64,000 nucleotides of DNA from Pseudaminobacter soli (ex Zhang et al. 2022) (GTDB taxonomy: Bacteria; Pseudomonadota; Alphaproteobacteria; Rhizobiales; Rhizobiaceae), in assembly GCF_014595955.1 (NCBI RefSeq), contig NZ_JABVCF010000001.1, positions 310,001 to 374,000 on the forward strand. Direction: 5' to 3'. The first letter of the stretch is position 1; every line of letters begins with the position of its first letter. The position numbers and the translations under genes were made by a program. Positions 7,901 to 15,745 of this stretch are shown one piece after another. The notes below the pieces were generated by a model that saw only the letters and a list, made by a program, of their open reading frames with translations, was not told the DNA's origin and did no database searches.

Positions 7901-9727
7901 CAGCGCTTCGGGCGCACCGAACGAGGCCATCAGCTCCGCATCCGTGATGCTGAGCACCGTCCCGCCGTTGGCCTTCACGATCTCAGCCGCGCGCGCGGCG
8001 AGGCGGTCGACGATCTCGATCGCAGTCTCGGGAGATTCTTCAGCGAGTGACTGCAGCGGGCTGCTGAAATCGGCACACAGGATCGTCGCAAGCCGCAGGG
8101 TGCGCTGATCGACCGGCATGACAATCGGGGTTCGAAGCACCTGGTGCGCAAAGTTCTTGGCACCGCGCATGAACACTTGGAACGCCGGCTCGTCGCCCAG
8201 GAGGATGTGGTTGGAACTGTCCAGTTCGGTGAAGCGCGCGCCGGGGATTTTTTCGGCGAACTCTACGCCCCCGGCAAACGGCGCGACCCGATCCGACCGC
8301 GCGTGCCAGACGGCCGTTGGTTTCTTCAAGCCGCCAAGCCGGGCGGAGACATCGATGGTCGAGAAGGAATTGGAAAGGCGCCAGGCGTTGTTGGGTGTGA
8401 GGGTGCGCTTCTGGAGCTCATTGAACCAGTCCATCTGGGCGCGGTTGGCGCCCGGAATGAACAGGTTTGTGAAAAGCTGGCGAAAGACCGGATCGTCCTG
8501 GCCCCAGCCTTGCCGCATCAAAGTCCCGATCGCCTCGCGCCGCGCGATCTCCGTAGGGTTGCCGCGTGAGCGCCAGCCGCGCACGTAGCCGCCATAGAGC
8601 AGCAGCCCGGCAACCCTGTCGGGATGGCGCGACGCGTATTCTATGGACAAGGCGGCTCCTTGGGAGATGCCGAGAAGAACGAATTTTTCTAGGCCCGCGG
8701 CATCGACGACCGCTTCCAGGTCCGAAACGAAGGCATTCAGTGAAAGGTCATCGCACTCGGTGTCCGAAAGTCCGTTTAGGCGACCATCATAACGGAACAG
8801 CGTGAAGCCGTCGGAAAGACTGTCGATCCAGTGCCCCCAAACCGGGCTTTCCCAGTCGAACTCGAGGTGGGACATCCAGTGCGACGCCCTGACGATCGGT
8901 GGTCCCGATCCGCTCATTCCATAGGCTATCCGCACTCCGTCGCGTGCGGTGGTGAGCCGGATCTGTTGGCCGGGCGAGTTGGGTAGGACTGGGGCCACTT
9001 CAGAAACGACGTCGGGAACGGCGCGTGCTTGCGCGGCCACGACAACCGCGGGGGCCAGGACAGCCAGCGGTGCGACCTGTGCGGCGGTGCGCTCGGCCTT
9101 CACCGCCACGGTTAGCCGCGCCTGCTCGTTGATGCGGGCGATCTCCTTTCCGAAATCTTCTTCGGGCAAGAGAGACTGCAATGCGTGAATATGCGCCAGC
9201 GCCCGCTCAGGTTCATTCGCCAGGCGGTCGAGCAACGTCCTCAAGGTCTTCAGGCGCACCACCTCGGCGTCGTTCGCGCAATAGGCCCGCCAGGCTTCGA
9301 AAGCAGAGCATCGCGGCAGAGAGAGATCGGCAAGGAATGGACCGGTGAAGGCTGCGGCTATGGATTCAAGCCGCTCAGTGGCAAGCTCGCCGATCGAGTC
9401 GGCCGAGAGGCCGCGAACGAGGTCGTAGTCGAGTTCGAGGCCGGAAGACTTAAGCTGGACATAGTTGCGGTCCGCGTCCAGCCGCTCCACGCCGTCGGCG
9501 TTGACGATCGGGCGAAGCTTCGAAAGGCTCCAGCGCAACGCACCGCGCGGGTCGTCCGGGACATCCCAGAATAGCTCGCACAGCCGCTCGCGGCGTTGCG
9601 GCTTGTTGACCACTGCAAGGTAGGCAAGCAGCGCCCGCGTCTTGCGCGACTGCGGCAGCGGCGCTTCCGACCCATCTCGGGTGACGGAAAAGTCGCCCAA
9701 CACCCTGATGGCGATGCGCGAACCCAA
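4994..9727 (-). CDS. Multidomain regulator: winged helix/BTAD, alpha/beta-hydrolase, cyclase-like, AAA ATPase, TPR
   Basis: A 1577-residue protein with five modules. Residues about 1-95 form a SARP/OmpR-like winged helix (IAIRVLGDFSVTRDG), followed to about 210 by a BTAD-like helical region. Residues about 255-535 are an alpha/beta-hydrolase with nucleophile elbow GISQG near 356 and matching Asp (HARSDRV) and His (SSNHIL) candidates. Residues about 540-730 resemble a class III cyclase homology domain (LATILCADF, FGAPEALEGHAAL), but the metal and purine motifs look degenerate. About 745-1130 is an AAA/STAND ATPase with Walker A GDPGVGKS near 765. The rest is a TPR-like helical region. The AAA-TPR order resembles LuxR/MalT-type signal ATPases. 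It probably senses a ligand and controls nearby genes; the target is unknown. Confidence 0.85.
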   Translation of the reverse strand: MGSRIAIRVLGDFSVTRDGSEAPLPQSRKTRALLAYLAVVNKPQRRERLCELFWDVPDDPRGALRWSLSKLRPIVNADGVERLDADRNYVQLKSSGLELDYDLVRGLSADSIGELATERLESIAAAFTGPFLADLSLPRCSAFEAWRAYCANDAEVVRLKTLRTLLDRLANEPERALAHIHALQSLLPEEDFGKEIARINEQARLTVAVKAERTAAQVAPLAVLAPAVVVAAQARAVPDVVSEVAPVLPNSPGQQIRLTTARDGVRIAYGMSGSGPPIVRASHWMSHLEFDWESPVWGHWIDSLSDGFTLFRYDGRLNGLSDTECDDLSLNAFVSDLEAVVDAAGLEKFVLLGISQGAALSIEYASRHPDRVAGLLLYGGYVRGWRSRGNPTEIARREAIGTLMRQGWGQDDPVFRQLFTNLFIPGANRAQMDWFNELQKRTLTPNNAWRLSNSFSTIDVSARLGGLKKPTAVWHARSDRVAPFAGGVEFAEKIPGARFTELDSSNHILLGDEPAFQVFMRGAKNFAHQVLRTPIVMPVDQRTLRLATILCADFSSPLQSLAEESPETAIEIVDRLAARAAEIVKANGGTVLSITDAELMASFGAPEALEGHAALACRAALAIRDICAEEPAHLIVARIALDTGVVIVGPARVGSRGGIEVRGAPVINAGTIARALRVGRITATERTRQSAGGFAAMQALAPDATSGMLGDQRLYQVNAIRRALSRWHLRAERQLSPFIGRDMQLQLLNRAWHEARDGEGQTVFVFGDPGVGKSRVTHEFVGAIPDDEAECLEAGALETDLGTGLLVIRRLLQGLFGIDDADGAAVATEKVLMAHTGRGLDERLIDPVLAAMDLPVRDPLWAAISAPERARRIREGVVAQLLSLAAFRPIVLLVEDLHWIDTESAVILARLAEALQAGRLLMIVTCRPEYDRSIFSGAGPVEIRLSAFSSAETEELLDHLLGSAPELSDLRARLTGMCKGNALFLEETVRALADTGKLKGQPGHYHSEGQIGEIAVSATLHSIVDARFERLDADAKRLAEVASIFDGEIPASLLRRLDVLAGDHFDMALQTLKRADLLVEVQVFPEPMLRFKHVLIRNAISGRILNSARIELHRVALAELKVYYADRIDENVERLARHALEAQSWEDAVTYLLACAWKAIRRSAHTIALSDLDTGIRLLRDHCEMNDAQRREIEFHLARGVALMAARGWGSEEVLAAFQSAEALCEATGDETRLFSTLRGRAQYYMISGKPAAAQELAERCAKLTQDSDDPGLHIETNHMFWTNNFFLGDVAAARKHAESAIGCYEVERDHRLAYVYSGHDPGVCSRCFAGLSAWLEGDPAGAHRYCRDAVELAERLQQPLSTALAYWGFSYLHVFAGEPEDALRWAERELSTAERFQFPLLSGQALCQLGWARFQLGERDNGLRQMEEGVAAIRGTGAEMGLPYVIALYAESLAESGRLDDAQSSIVTAIDLGRQNGTRFQLAEVLSIEARIREELGASTVEVETRLRRAADVAFSQHSRIGELRIATELARRLRDRGREYEASDLISRHAALIAQLRDSPHALAAREFLREFQGP

Positions 9728-9859
9728 TTGAGTAGCCTGCCACGGTAGGTCCTACCGAGGGCATCCTAACGCGGTTCCGACGGCATCTCCAGCATGGGTT
9801 TGGGCGCCGAGGAGCCGCACATTTGAGGCAGCGTCTCCTCGGCACCTTCGGCCGTATCG

Positions 9860-10012
9860 TCAGCGTGTGCCCTTGGCGCCGCGCCCCGAATAGCGGCCGG
9901 AATTGACCACTCGATCGAGGTGCTCGCGCACCGCGTCCAGCGACGGTCCCTTGCGGATATCCTCCCAGGCGCGGGAGGTAGGTTTGTAGTTGATGCCGAA
10001 CGGGATGTTCAT
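9860..10012 (-). CDS. Small hypothetical protein (50 aa)
   Basis: A 50-residue basic polar protein beginning MNIPFGINYKPTSRAWEDIR and ending in an Arg/Gly/Lys-rich tail. The ATG at 10012 is preceded by an AGGAGC ribosome binding site at good spacing, which decides this start over an upstream in-frame codon at 10045. No membrane segment, signal peptide or known domain was recognised. It lies between the large regulator and a DUF1127 gene on the same strand. Confidence 0.6.
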   Translation of the reverse strand: MNIPFGINYKPTSRAWEDIRKGPSLDAVREHLDRVVNSGRYSGRGAKGTR

Positions 10013-10159
10013 GACCTTTGCTCCTAGAGGTTGGTCAGCGGCCATCCGCTGCTGTCCGTAGATTGCGATGGCAGCATTTGAGCGATCGTGGTGGACAGCA
10101 TGGATTTACCGCTGTTGAGGAAGATCTGCGGGGCTTCAGGGCGTCGCCTCGAATCCGCC

Positions 10160-10399
10160 TCAGCGCGACCGGCGGGTCACGTCCCGCCCGCCGAACAGGA
10201 CCACCGACAGCACCTCCGAGCGGCCTATTCCGATGTCGCGCAGGAGGTAGTCGGGCATCTCCAATAGATGCTCGGCCGCGCGTCGCGCGCGGATCCGGTC
10301 CTGCAGGCGTTCGAAGCTCTGCCGGAGGACAGCCACGGTGCGCGCAACTGCGGAGGCAGCGGCCATCCGCGGCAATGATGATGTGATGACTGTGCTCAT
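10160..10399 (-). CDS. DUF1127 (YjiS-like) small protein
   Basis: A 79-residue protein whose C-terminal half contains the DUF1127 signature LLEMPDYLLRDIGIGRSEV. Proteins of this family are small, arginine-rich, and in several alphaproteobacteria take part in stress or RNA-linked regulation; the exact role here is unknown. The N-terminal 40 residues form a basic amphipathic helix. It is followed on the same strand by the 50-residue protein gene. Confidence 0.85.
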   Translation of the reverse strand: MSTVITSSLPRMAAASAVARTVAVLRQSFERLQDRIRARRAAEHLLEMPDYLLRDIGIGRSEVLSVVLFGGRDVTRRSR

Positions 10400-10558
10400 G
10401 GTCGATCTCCGAAACTTCCGGGACGCGAACAGCCGCGCCGTCCAGTGTCATTTTTCGTTCTGCCTGATGTGAGCCAGCGTGTGCTCGAGCGTGGAAAATG
10501 AAACGCGACATCTGGCCGTCCCCACCAGCCCGGCGAGAACGGGTACTTGAAAAAGTGC

Positions 10559-11782
10559 TCAGGCGTGCATCGCGGGCGCACGCAGCGAACGGCGGGATGG
10601 CGGGTGGGCGGCATGGGAAAGCGGCGCGACACGGTCGCATGCGGATCGTGCCGCAAGCAGCGCAGTCTCAGCCTTCAGCACATCGCTGAACCGCTTATGC
10701 CTTTCAGGGAGTTCTTCGATTGCCCACTCAAAGCTGCTGATAGCCTCGGTGGCTTCGAGGATCGGCAAGGCAAAGGCGTCGCGCTCGTCTTCGAAGCGCC
10801 GCATGGCTGCTTCGGAGTCCGCAAGCAGGGCCGACGCCACGCCTTCGGCATCACGCATAGCATCCGAGATGCCATGGGACGTGAGAGGATCGCGGAAGAA
10901 GCCGGCGTCTCCCACCAGCAGCCAGCCGGGGCCATAGCCCTGTCGCAATAATCCGGGCGTGCCGCGGAAGGCCCGGACCGGGCTGCCGGCCGCTGCATGG
11001 ACTGCGACTTCCCGCGCGAGTTTGTCGAGGGCCGCGAGCCTGGTGGCCGCAAGATTGAAGCGGAATTCGGCGTCGAAGCGGGTCGTGGGTACAGACACCA
11101 CGACGCAGGACAGGCCGTCATTGGTCGGGATCACAGCGCCGGCCAGACCGGGTGCGAAATACCAGTGATAACCCCCGAGGCTTGAGACAGGTGAGTAACC
11201 GTAGATATGCGCAACCGATGATCGGCCCCGCACCTTTACCCGCGCCTGGGTCTGGCGGGCCACAGTCGAGCCGAGACCGTCCGCTCCGACGACATGACGA
11301 GCGGAGACGACGCGGGCCTGACCGTTGTCATCCCTGAGTTCCACCCCGCAGACTCGACTGCGCTCGTCGACTAGCAGTCCGCGAACGGAAACGTCGTGGA
11401 CGATCGTCGCGCCGGCTGCACTTGCAGCATCAACCAGCGTGCGGTCGAGGACGGTTCGGCGCGGTGCGATCAGGCCGGGGATGCCCGGCTCAGGCCGGAT
11501 CGCTACGGGAACCTCCCTCCCCTCGTAGTGGAACGTGGTCGTCGTGATGACGGGCGTCCGGCTTTCGATCAGCCGGTCGAGCACACCCCAGCGGGCGAGT
11601 TGCATGACTGCGGGCCGCATCAGCGCATGGGTTGACAGGGTGTCCGATCCATAGCCCTGGCGGTCGACTGCGAGCACCCTCATGCCGGCGCGCGCCAGCA
11701 GCATGGCGGTGACCGCTCCGGCGACGCGGGCGCCGACCACGACGACATCATAGTGCGGGGAAAGCGAACGGATATCGGACAT
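10559..11782 (-). CDS. FAD-dependent oxidoreductase (geranylgeranyl-reductase/PHBH-like)
   Basis: A 407-residue flavoprotein. The N-terminal Rossmann fold reads DVVVVGARVAGAVTAMLLAR, with an acidic end at VDR, and the second FAD motif GDAGFFRDPLTSHGI lies near residue 300, as in aromatic hydroxylases and geranylgeranyl reductases. It is therefore predicted to use FAD and NAD(P)H on an unknown, probably hydrophobic substrate. The ATG at 11782 follows a strong GAGGAGG site, so the upstream in-frame extension to 11959 is rejected. It lies 10 bases downstream of the FMO-like gene and is probably co-transcribed with it. Confidence 0.85.
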   Translation of the reverse strand: MSDIRSLSPHYDVVVVGARVAGAVTAMLLARAGMRVLAVDRQGYGSDTLSTHALMRPAVMQLARWGVLDRLIESRTPVITTTTFHYEGREVPVAIRPEPGIPGLIAPRRTVLDRTLVDAASAAGATIVHDVSVRGLLVDERSRVCGVELRDDNGQARVVSARHVVGADGLGSTVARQTQARVKVRGRSSVAHIYGYSPVSSLGGYHWYFAPGLAGAVIPTNDGLSCVVVSVPTTRFDAEFRFNLAATRLAALDKLAREVAVHAAAGSPVRAFRGTPGLLRQGYGPGWLLVGDAGFFRDPLTSHGISDAMRDAEGVASALLADSEAAMRRFEDERDAFALPILEATEAISSFEWAIEELPERHKRFSDVLKAETALLAARSACDRVAPLSHAAHPPSRRSLRAPAMHA

Positions 11783-11792
11783 GCTGGCCTCC

Positions 11793-13025
11793 TCAGGCGG
11801 CCCTGCGGCCTTGATTTCGGAGAAATTCAGAGATCTCGCCGGCGATGGCCTCGGCATCGGAGCCGACGCCGCCGATGAAGTGGGAGTCGCGCTTGCGCAG
11901 GAGCCGGAACCCGAGCGCATAAAGGCCCCGCACCGGCGTTGCCCCTTCCCGGTGGGCAAGTTCGCCCTCGGGGGTTTGGACAGGCAGCTTCAGCCAGCCG
12001 AAGTCACGCCGGTATCCTGTCGCCCAGATCATGGCGCCGATTCCCTCTTCCTTCAGGGAGAGACGGCGAGGCGTCGGTCGCGACAGATCTACCCTTGGCA
12101 TCGAAGGCTCTGGTAAGCCCGGAGGAAGCCCCGCCCAAGCATCGATTTGTTCGAGCACCCGCCGCTGCTTCGCATCTGCCTTAGCGACATCGGAGGCGAG
12201 ATCGTCTGCGAAGGTGACCACGTCCCCTTCCGCGTCGATGACCCGTCCGGCAAGCCTGACGCCGCGCGCCTGCAGCGACGCGAGATCGACGTCGGCGCGG
12301 TCCGGACGTCCGGCAAGTTGCGGAGTGGGTTCGCGCAGCGCCGTTTCCAGGCTAACCAACTCGCTGGTCGGCTGTGAGAGCATTCCGGTCTGCTGCAGCC
12401 AACGATGGATATCCCGTCCCCGCCATGCGCGCGGCAGGCGCATGTGCCGGCCGACCGCCAGGATGACCGCGCGGCCGCTTCTGCGCAGTTCGTCCGCGAT
12501 CTGCACGCCGGAAGCCGAAGCGCCGATTACGAGAACTTTTCCCGGGGGCAGCGCGTCAGGCGAGCGGTACTCTGACGAGTGCACGGGCGGGAGGGCCGCT
12601 CTTCGAGCCATCAGCGGCATGAACGGCACGTCGCAATGGCCGGTCGCGATCACCACTGAGCGTGCCCGCCACGGGCCGGTACTGGTCGCAAGCAGGAAGC
12701 CGCCACAGGTTCGACCGACGGAACTCACCTCGGTATGAGTCAGCACCGGCGCAGCGGAAGCTGCGGCGTAGCCACGCAGCCGGGCAGCGAAATCTCCGCA
12801 GACCATGAAGCCGTCGGGGTCTTCGCCGTCATAGGGCAGTCCTGGCAGCGTGTTCAGCCAGTTGGGCGTGAGCAGGCGCAGCGAGTCCCACGTGCGGGTC
12901 TCCCAGCGCCCGGCGATATCGCCGCGCTCGAACACCACATGGTCGAGGCTGCATTCGGTCAAGCACCGGCTCAGGGCGAGCCCCGCCTGGCCGCCGCCGA
13001 TCACGGCGACGTCGGTCGCTTTCAT
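11793..13025 (-). CDS. Flavin-containing monooxygenase-like NAD(P)/FAD oxidoreductase
   Basis: A 410-residue protein with an N-terminal FAD motif VAVIGGGQAGLALSRCL, an HSSEY piece matching the FMO identifying motif, a second dinucleotide fold VLVIGASASGVQIADELRR, and the VVIATGHCD segment common to Baeyer-Villiger/FMO-type enzymes. It probably oxygenates a small molecule using NADPH and O2, but a disulfide-reductase-like role is possible. The ATG at 13025 has a CCGGAG site upstream. It follows the OsmC gene and precedes the other FAD enzyme, suggesting an operon. Confidence 0.85.
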   Translation of the reverse strand: MKATDVAVIGGGQAGLALSRCLTECSLDHVVFERGDIAGRWETRTWDSLRLLTPNWLNTLPGLPYDGEDPDGFMVCGDFAARLRGYAAASAAPVLTHTEVSSVGRTCGGFLLATSTGPWRARSVVIATGHCDVPFMPLMARRAALPPVHSSEYRSPDALPPGKVLVIGASASGVQIADELRRSGRAVILAVGRHMRLPRAWRGRDIHRWLQQTGMLSQPTSELVSLETALREPTPQLAGRPDRADVDLASLQARGVRLAGRVIDAEGDVVTFADDLASDVAKADAKQRRVLEQIDAWAGLPPGLPEPSMPRVDLSRPTPRRLSLKEEGIGAMIWATGYRRDFGWLKLPVQTPEGELAHREGATPVRGLYALGFRLLRKRDSHFIGGVGSDAEAIAGEISEFLRNQGRRAA

Positions 13026-13083
13026 GTTAATCTCCGGAAAATGTTGGGCGATCCGGGGCCGTCGCTCCCGACCCCCAAGGCTG

Positions 13084-13662
13084 TCACTGGACGGACTTGA
13101 TCCCGACCGAGACCGGGACGCCATTGCTGAGCACGTCGAACACCGCCGAGCGGTCGCGAGCCTGCTCGACGATCTGCTTCAGCTTCTCGGCAGGCGCCTC
13201 CCCCTCGATCTCGAAGCGGATCGCGATGCTCTGGTATCCGTTGCGGACCTCGTCCGAGATCCCGAGTATCCCGCGCAGGTCGATGTCGCCTTCGACGAAT
13301 GAGCGCACCTTGGTGAGCTTCACGCCGCGGGCGGCGGCGATGTTGCCTATTCCCGCTGTCAGGCACGAAGCCAGAGCATGCAGCAGCCACTCGACCGGGC
13401 TAGGCGCGCGGTCCCCGCCGCAAAGTACCGCCGGATGATCGGCCTCCCCGAAGTAGGTCGTCATGTGCTGCTGTTCGCCGCCGGCGCCGTAGAAGCCCAG
13501 CATGGCGCTGCGGCTGCAGGTGCCGTCGACCCAGTCGTTGCTGGCTCGGAACTGGAATTTCGCCAGCTCCGGCTGGCCGGCGACGAAGTTGATCGTGTTC
13601 AGAAGGGTTGGAGTGTCTACACCATTGAGCGGGGCACGCGGTGCCTTGGTCTGCATTTCCAT
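13084..13662 (-). CDS. OsmC-family protein (peroxide/organohydroperoxide-type)
   Basis: A 192-residue OsmC/Ohr-superfamily protein. The core PSPVEWLLHALASCLTAG carries the conserved second cysteine, and a further Cys lies in AVLCGGDRAP; OsmC/Ohr proteins use two cysteines to reduce organic hydroperoxides. The N-terminal about 50 residues extend beyond minimal OsmC proteins. A GGAG site precedes the ATG. First gene of the apparent operon OsmC-FMO-FAD oxidoreductase, which suggests a role in redox or electrophile handling. Confidence 0.85.
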   Translation of the reverse strand: MEMQTKAPRAPLNGVDTPTLLNTINFVAGQPELAKFQFRASNDWVDGTCSRSAMLGFYGAGGEQQHMTTYFGEADHPAVLCGGDRAPSPVEWLLHALASCLTAGIGNIAAARGVKLTKVRSFVEGDIDLRGILGISDEVRNGYQSIAIRFEIEGEAPAEKLKQIVEQARDRSAVFDVLSNGVPVSVGIKSVQ

Positions 13663-14055
13663 TGCCAGTCTCCTTCGATCAAGCTGAACGGGTGATCCCG
13701 CTCGACCCTGCCTGCTTCGGACCGGGACGTTTGAGCGACAGTGGAAATGACGGTGGAAACGCGCTCCCGGGAGGGCCGAGCGTGCGAAGAGATGAGATAG
13801 GATGAAAGATGCTGGATGGTGCCGCAGAGCTGGAAACCGGTCACATCAGCCCATCCCCTTTTATTGTTGCCCTTGCGGTGCCAAATGAGGGGGCTCGCGA
13901 TAAGACACCGGGCGCCGGCAGGTGATCTCGTTCAGGGAGTATTTCACCTATTTGCGTGCTGATCGTTCGCAATAACAGAACGCGGGTTTCGGCAGGCCGC
14001 CGCTGGTAAGGTTGCGGACAATGCCAATATCGGCGGAAAGGAAAGGAGGCCGCGC
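13663..14055. promoter_or_regulatory. Divergent intergenic region between OsmC operon and VOC dioxygenase gene
   Basis: This 390-bp gap separates a minus-strand operon from a plus-strand gene and must hold both promoters. It is less GC-rich than its surroundings around 13785-13880 and 13940-13980. A GAAAGGAGG ribosome binding site sits just before 14056. No well-formed inverted repeat that would define an operator was recognised. Confidence 0.4.
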
Positions 14056-14997
14056 ATGAACCTCAATGGCATTCACCACCTGACGGCCATCACAGCCGAC
14101 GCGCCCGCCAACAACCGCTTCTACACCGAGACGCTGGGGCTGCGGCGAGTGAAGAAGACCGTAAATCAGGACGATACATCCGCCTATCACCTGTTTTTCG
14201 CCGACGGTGCGGGCAGTCCGGGCACGGACCTCACCTTTTTCGACTGGCCTGTGGCGCGCGAACGGCGCGGCACCCATTCGATCAGCCGCACAGGCTTGCG
14301 CGTGACCGAAGCGAGTCTCGAGTATTGGGCGGCTCGCCTGCTCGACAAAGGTCTGACAACAGGCGAAATCACGACGCTGGATACGCGAGCGACCTTGGAC
14401 TTCGAGGATCCGGAGGGCCAACGCTTTCGCTTGACCGCGGATCAGCCGGGCGGGACCCACCCGTGGGAGCGCAGCCCGGTTCCGACCGAGCACCAGATCC
14501 GGGGCTTGGGCCCGATCACCATTTCGGTTCCCCATTTCGCCCCGACCGAGGCGGTTCTGACCGGCGTGATGAACATGCGGCAGGTCCGCAAATATGCCAG
14601 CCCCGACGGGGGAGATCAGGTGCATGTGTTCGAAATGGGCGAAGGTGGCCCTGCGGCCGAGTTGCATGTCGCTGTCCAGCCGGGCCTGCCGATCGCGCGG
14701 CAGGGTGCCGGGGCTGTGCACCACGTCGCCTTCCGAGTTCCGGATGCCGCCGCGATCCATGACTGGGCTCAGCGCCTGAACGAGTTCCGCGTACCGTCCT
14801 CGGGCGAGGTCGAACGCTATTACTTCCGCTCGCTTTATTTTCGCGAACCGGGCGGCAACCTGTTCGAAATCGCGAGCGACACACCGGGGTTTGCGGTGGA
14901 CGAGCCCTTTGAGACAATGGGCGAGGCGCTGTCGCTGCCGCCGTTCCTTGAGCCGCGCCTCGCGCAAATCGAGGCCGGTCTGAAGCCGCTGGACTGA
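14056..14997 (+). CDS. VOC-family ring-cleaving dioxygenase (MhqO/LinE-like)
   Basis: A 313-residue protein with two vicinal-oxygen-chelate halves. Metal-ligand candidates are the His of GIHHLTAIT near residue 8, the His of GAVHHVAFRV near 222, and the Glu of NLFEIASD near 272, the 2-His-1-Glu set of Fe(II) extradiol enzymes. Relatives act on hydroquinone-type substrates and are often induced by quinones or electrophiles. A strong GGAGG site precedes the ATG. It is divergent from the OsmC/FAD operon, consistent with a shared redox or quinone theme, which is an inference from context. Confidence 0.88.
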   Translation: MNLNGIHHLTAITADAPANNRFYTETLGLRRVKKTVNQDDTSAYHLFFADGAGSPGTDLTFFDWPVARERRGTHSISRTGLRVTEASLEYWAARLLDKGLTTGEITTLDTRATLDFEDPEGQRFRLTADQPGGTHPWERSPVPTEHQIRGLGPITISVPHFAPTEAVLTGVMNMRQVRKYASPDGGDQVHVFEMGEGGPAAELHVAVQPGLPIARQGAGAVHHVAFRVPDAAAIHDWAQRLNEFRVPSSGEVERYYFRSLYFREPGGNLFEIASDTPGFAVDEPFETMGEALSLPPFLEPRLAQIEAGLKPLD

Positions 14998-15096
14998 TCG
15001 CCTGACCATGAAGAGGCCGCCGGGAAGCTGTCCCTTTTGCCAACTGGTTAAGTCGCAGGCGCGCGGGCCCGCCGCGGTGTCATCCTTCACAAGCTA

Positions 15097-15391
15097 ATGG
15101 AAGAGTTTCTCACCGGGGAACTCAACGAAGAGCTCGATGCGAGCGTTACGCGCGCTCGCCAGTTGCTCGATCAACTGATCTCCGATGTCAATGACGACGA
15201 ACCTCGGCGCGACCCCGATGAGATGGGAGCCGCTGCCCTTCGCGGACTCGCATTGCCGCAGATTGCCGAACTACGACCCCCACCTCGTTCCCGAGATCTC
15301 GATCTGGGGCCATGACGAGTTCGGCCTTATCGCGGGCCGCGCTGACGCTTTGGCGATCATCGAAACACGTGTGGACGCAGCGACAGACTGA
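15097..15391 (+). pseudogene. Possible frameshifted small hypothetical gene
   Basis: Two overlapping plus-strand frames look protein-like in succession. The first (from 15097) reads EEFLTGELNEELDASVTRAR and turns into low-quality Arg/Pro sequence near 15230. The second (ending 15391) then reads NYDPHLVPEISIWGHDEFGL. A single frameshift near 15220-15235 would join them into a roughly 97-residue acidic protein. No family was recognised. It could also be two unrelated short frames. Confidence 0.35.
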
Positions 15392-15745
15392 AAAGCTGAT
15401 GTAATTCCAATCTCTCATCGACCGGCGCCGGAACGCGGCGCGGTTATCTATCTACGAGCGGCGGGATCACTTGGGTCCATCGGACTGCCCCATCTCCGCG
15501 GCCAACTGCGCTGTCCGCTTTTGGAGAGCACCCGGGACCGCCTGGATGACCGTTTTCGGGCGCAGAGCTGCTGTTCACGTCGCACCATACGCAAGTCCGC
15601 GTTGGGCTAGTTATTTTTCTGGGCAAGAACTACCGCCTCCTCCCTACCGAGCTTTTACTTCTTCGACCCTAGGCATAAATGAAAGCGCCTTGACTTTTTC
15701 ATGCGCCAGCAAAAGATTAGCCGACATTTCATCTTGATCGTGTCA
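15392..15745. promoter_or_regulatory. Upstream region of polyamine-type ABC operon, with candidate promoter
   Basis: No gene seen. A promoter candidate lies at 15690-15718: TTGACT, a 17-base spacer, then AAGATT. It would place transcription start downstream of 15701, so the ATG at 15746 is preferred as the first start of the operon. The rest of the stretch is ordinary non-coding sequence. Confidence 0.35.

Noticed and set aside
13948-15090. 380-codon minus-strand open frame opposite the VOC dioxygenase
   Set aside because: The plus-strand gene has clear VOC motifs, ligands and ribosome binding site; the antisense frame is only a high-GC shadow with no recognisable domain.
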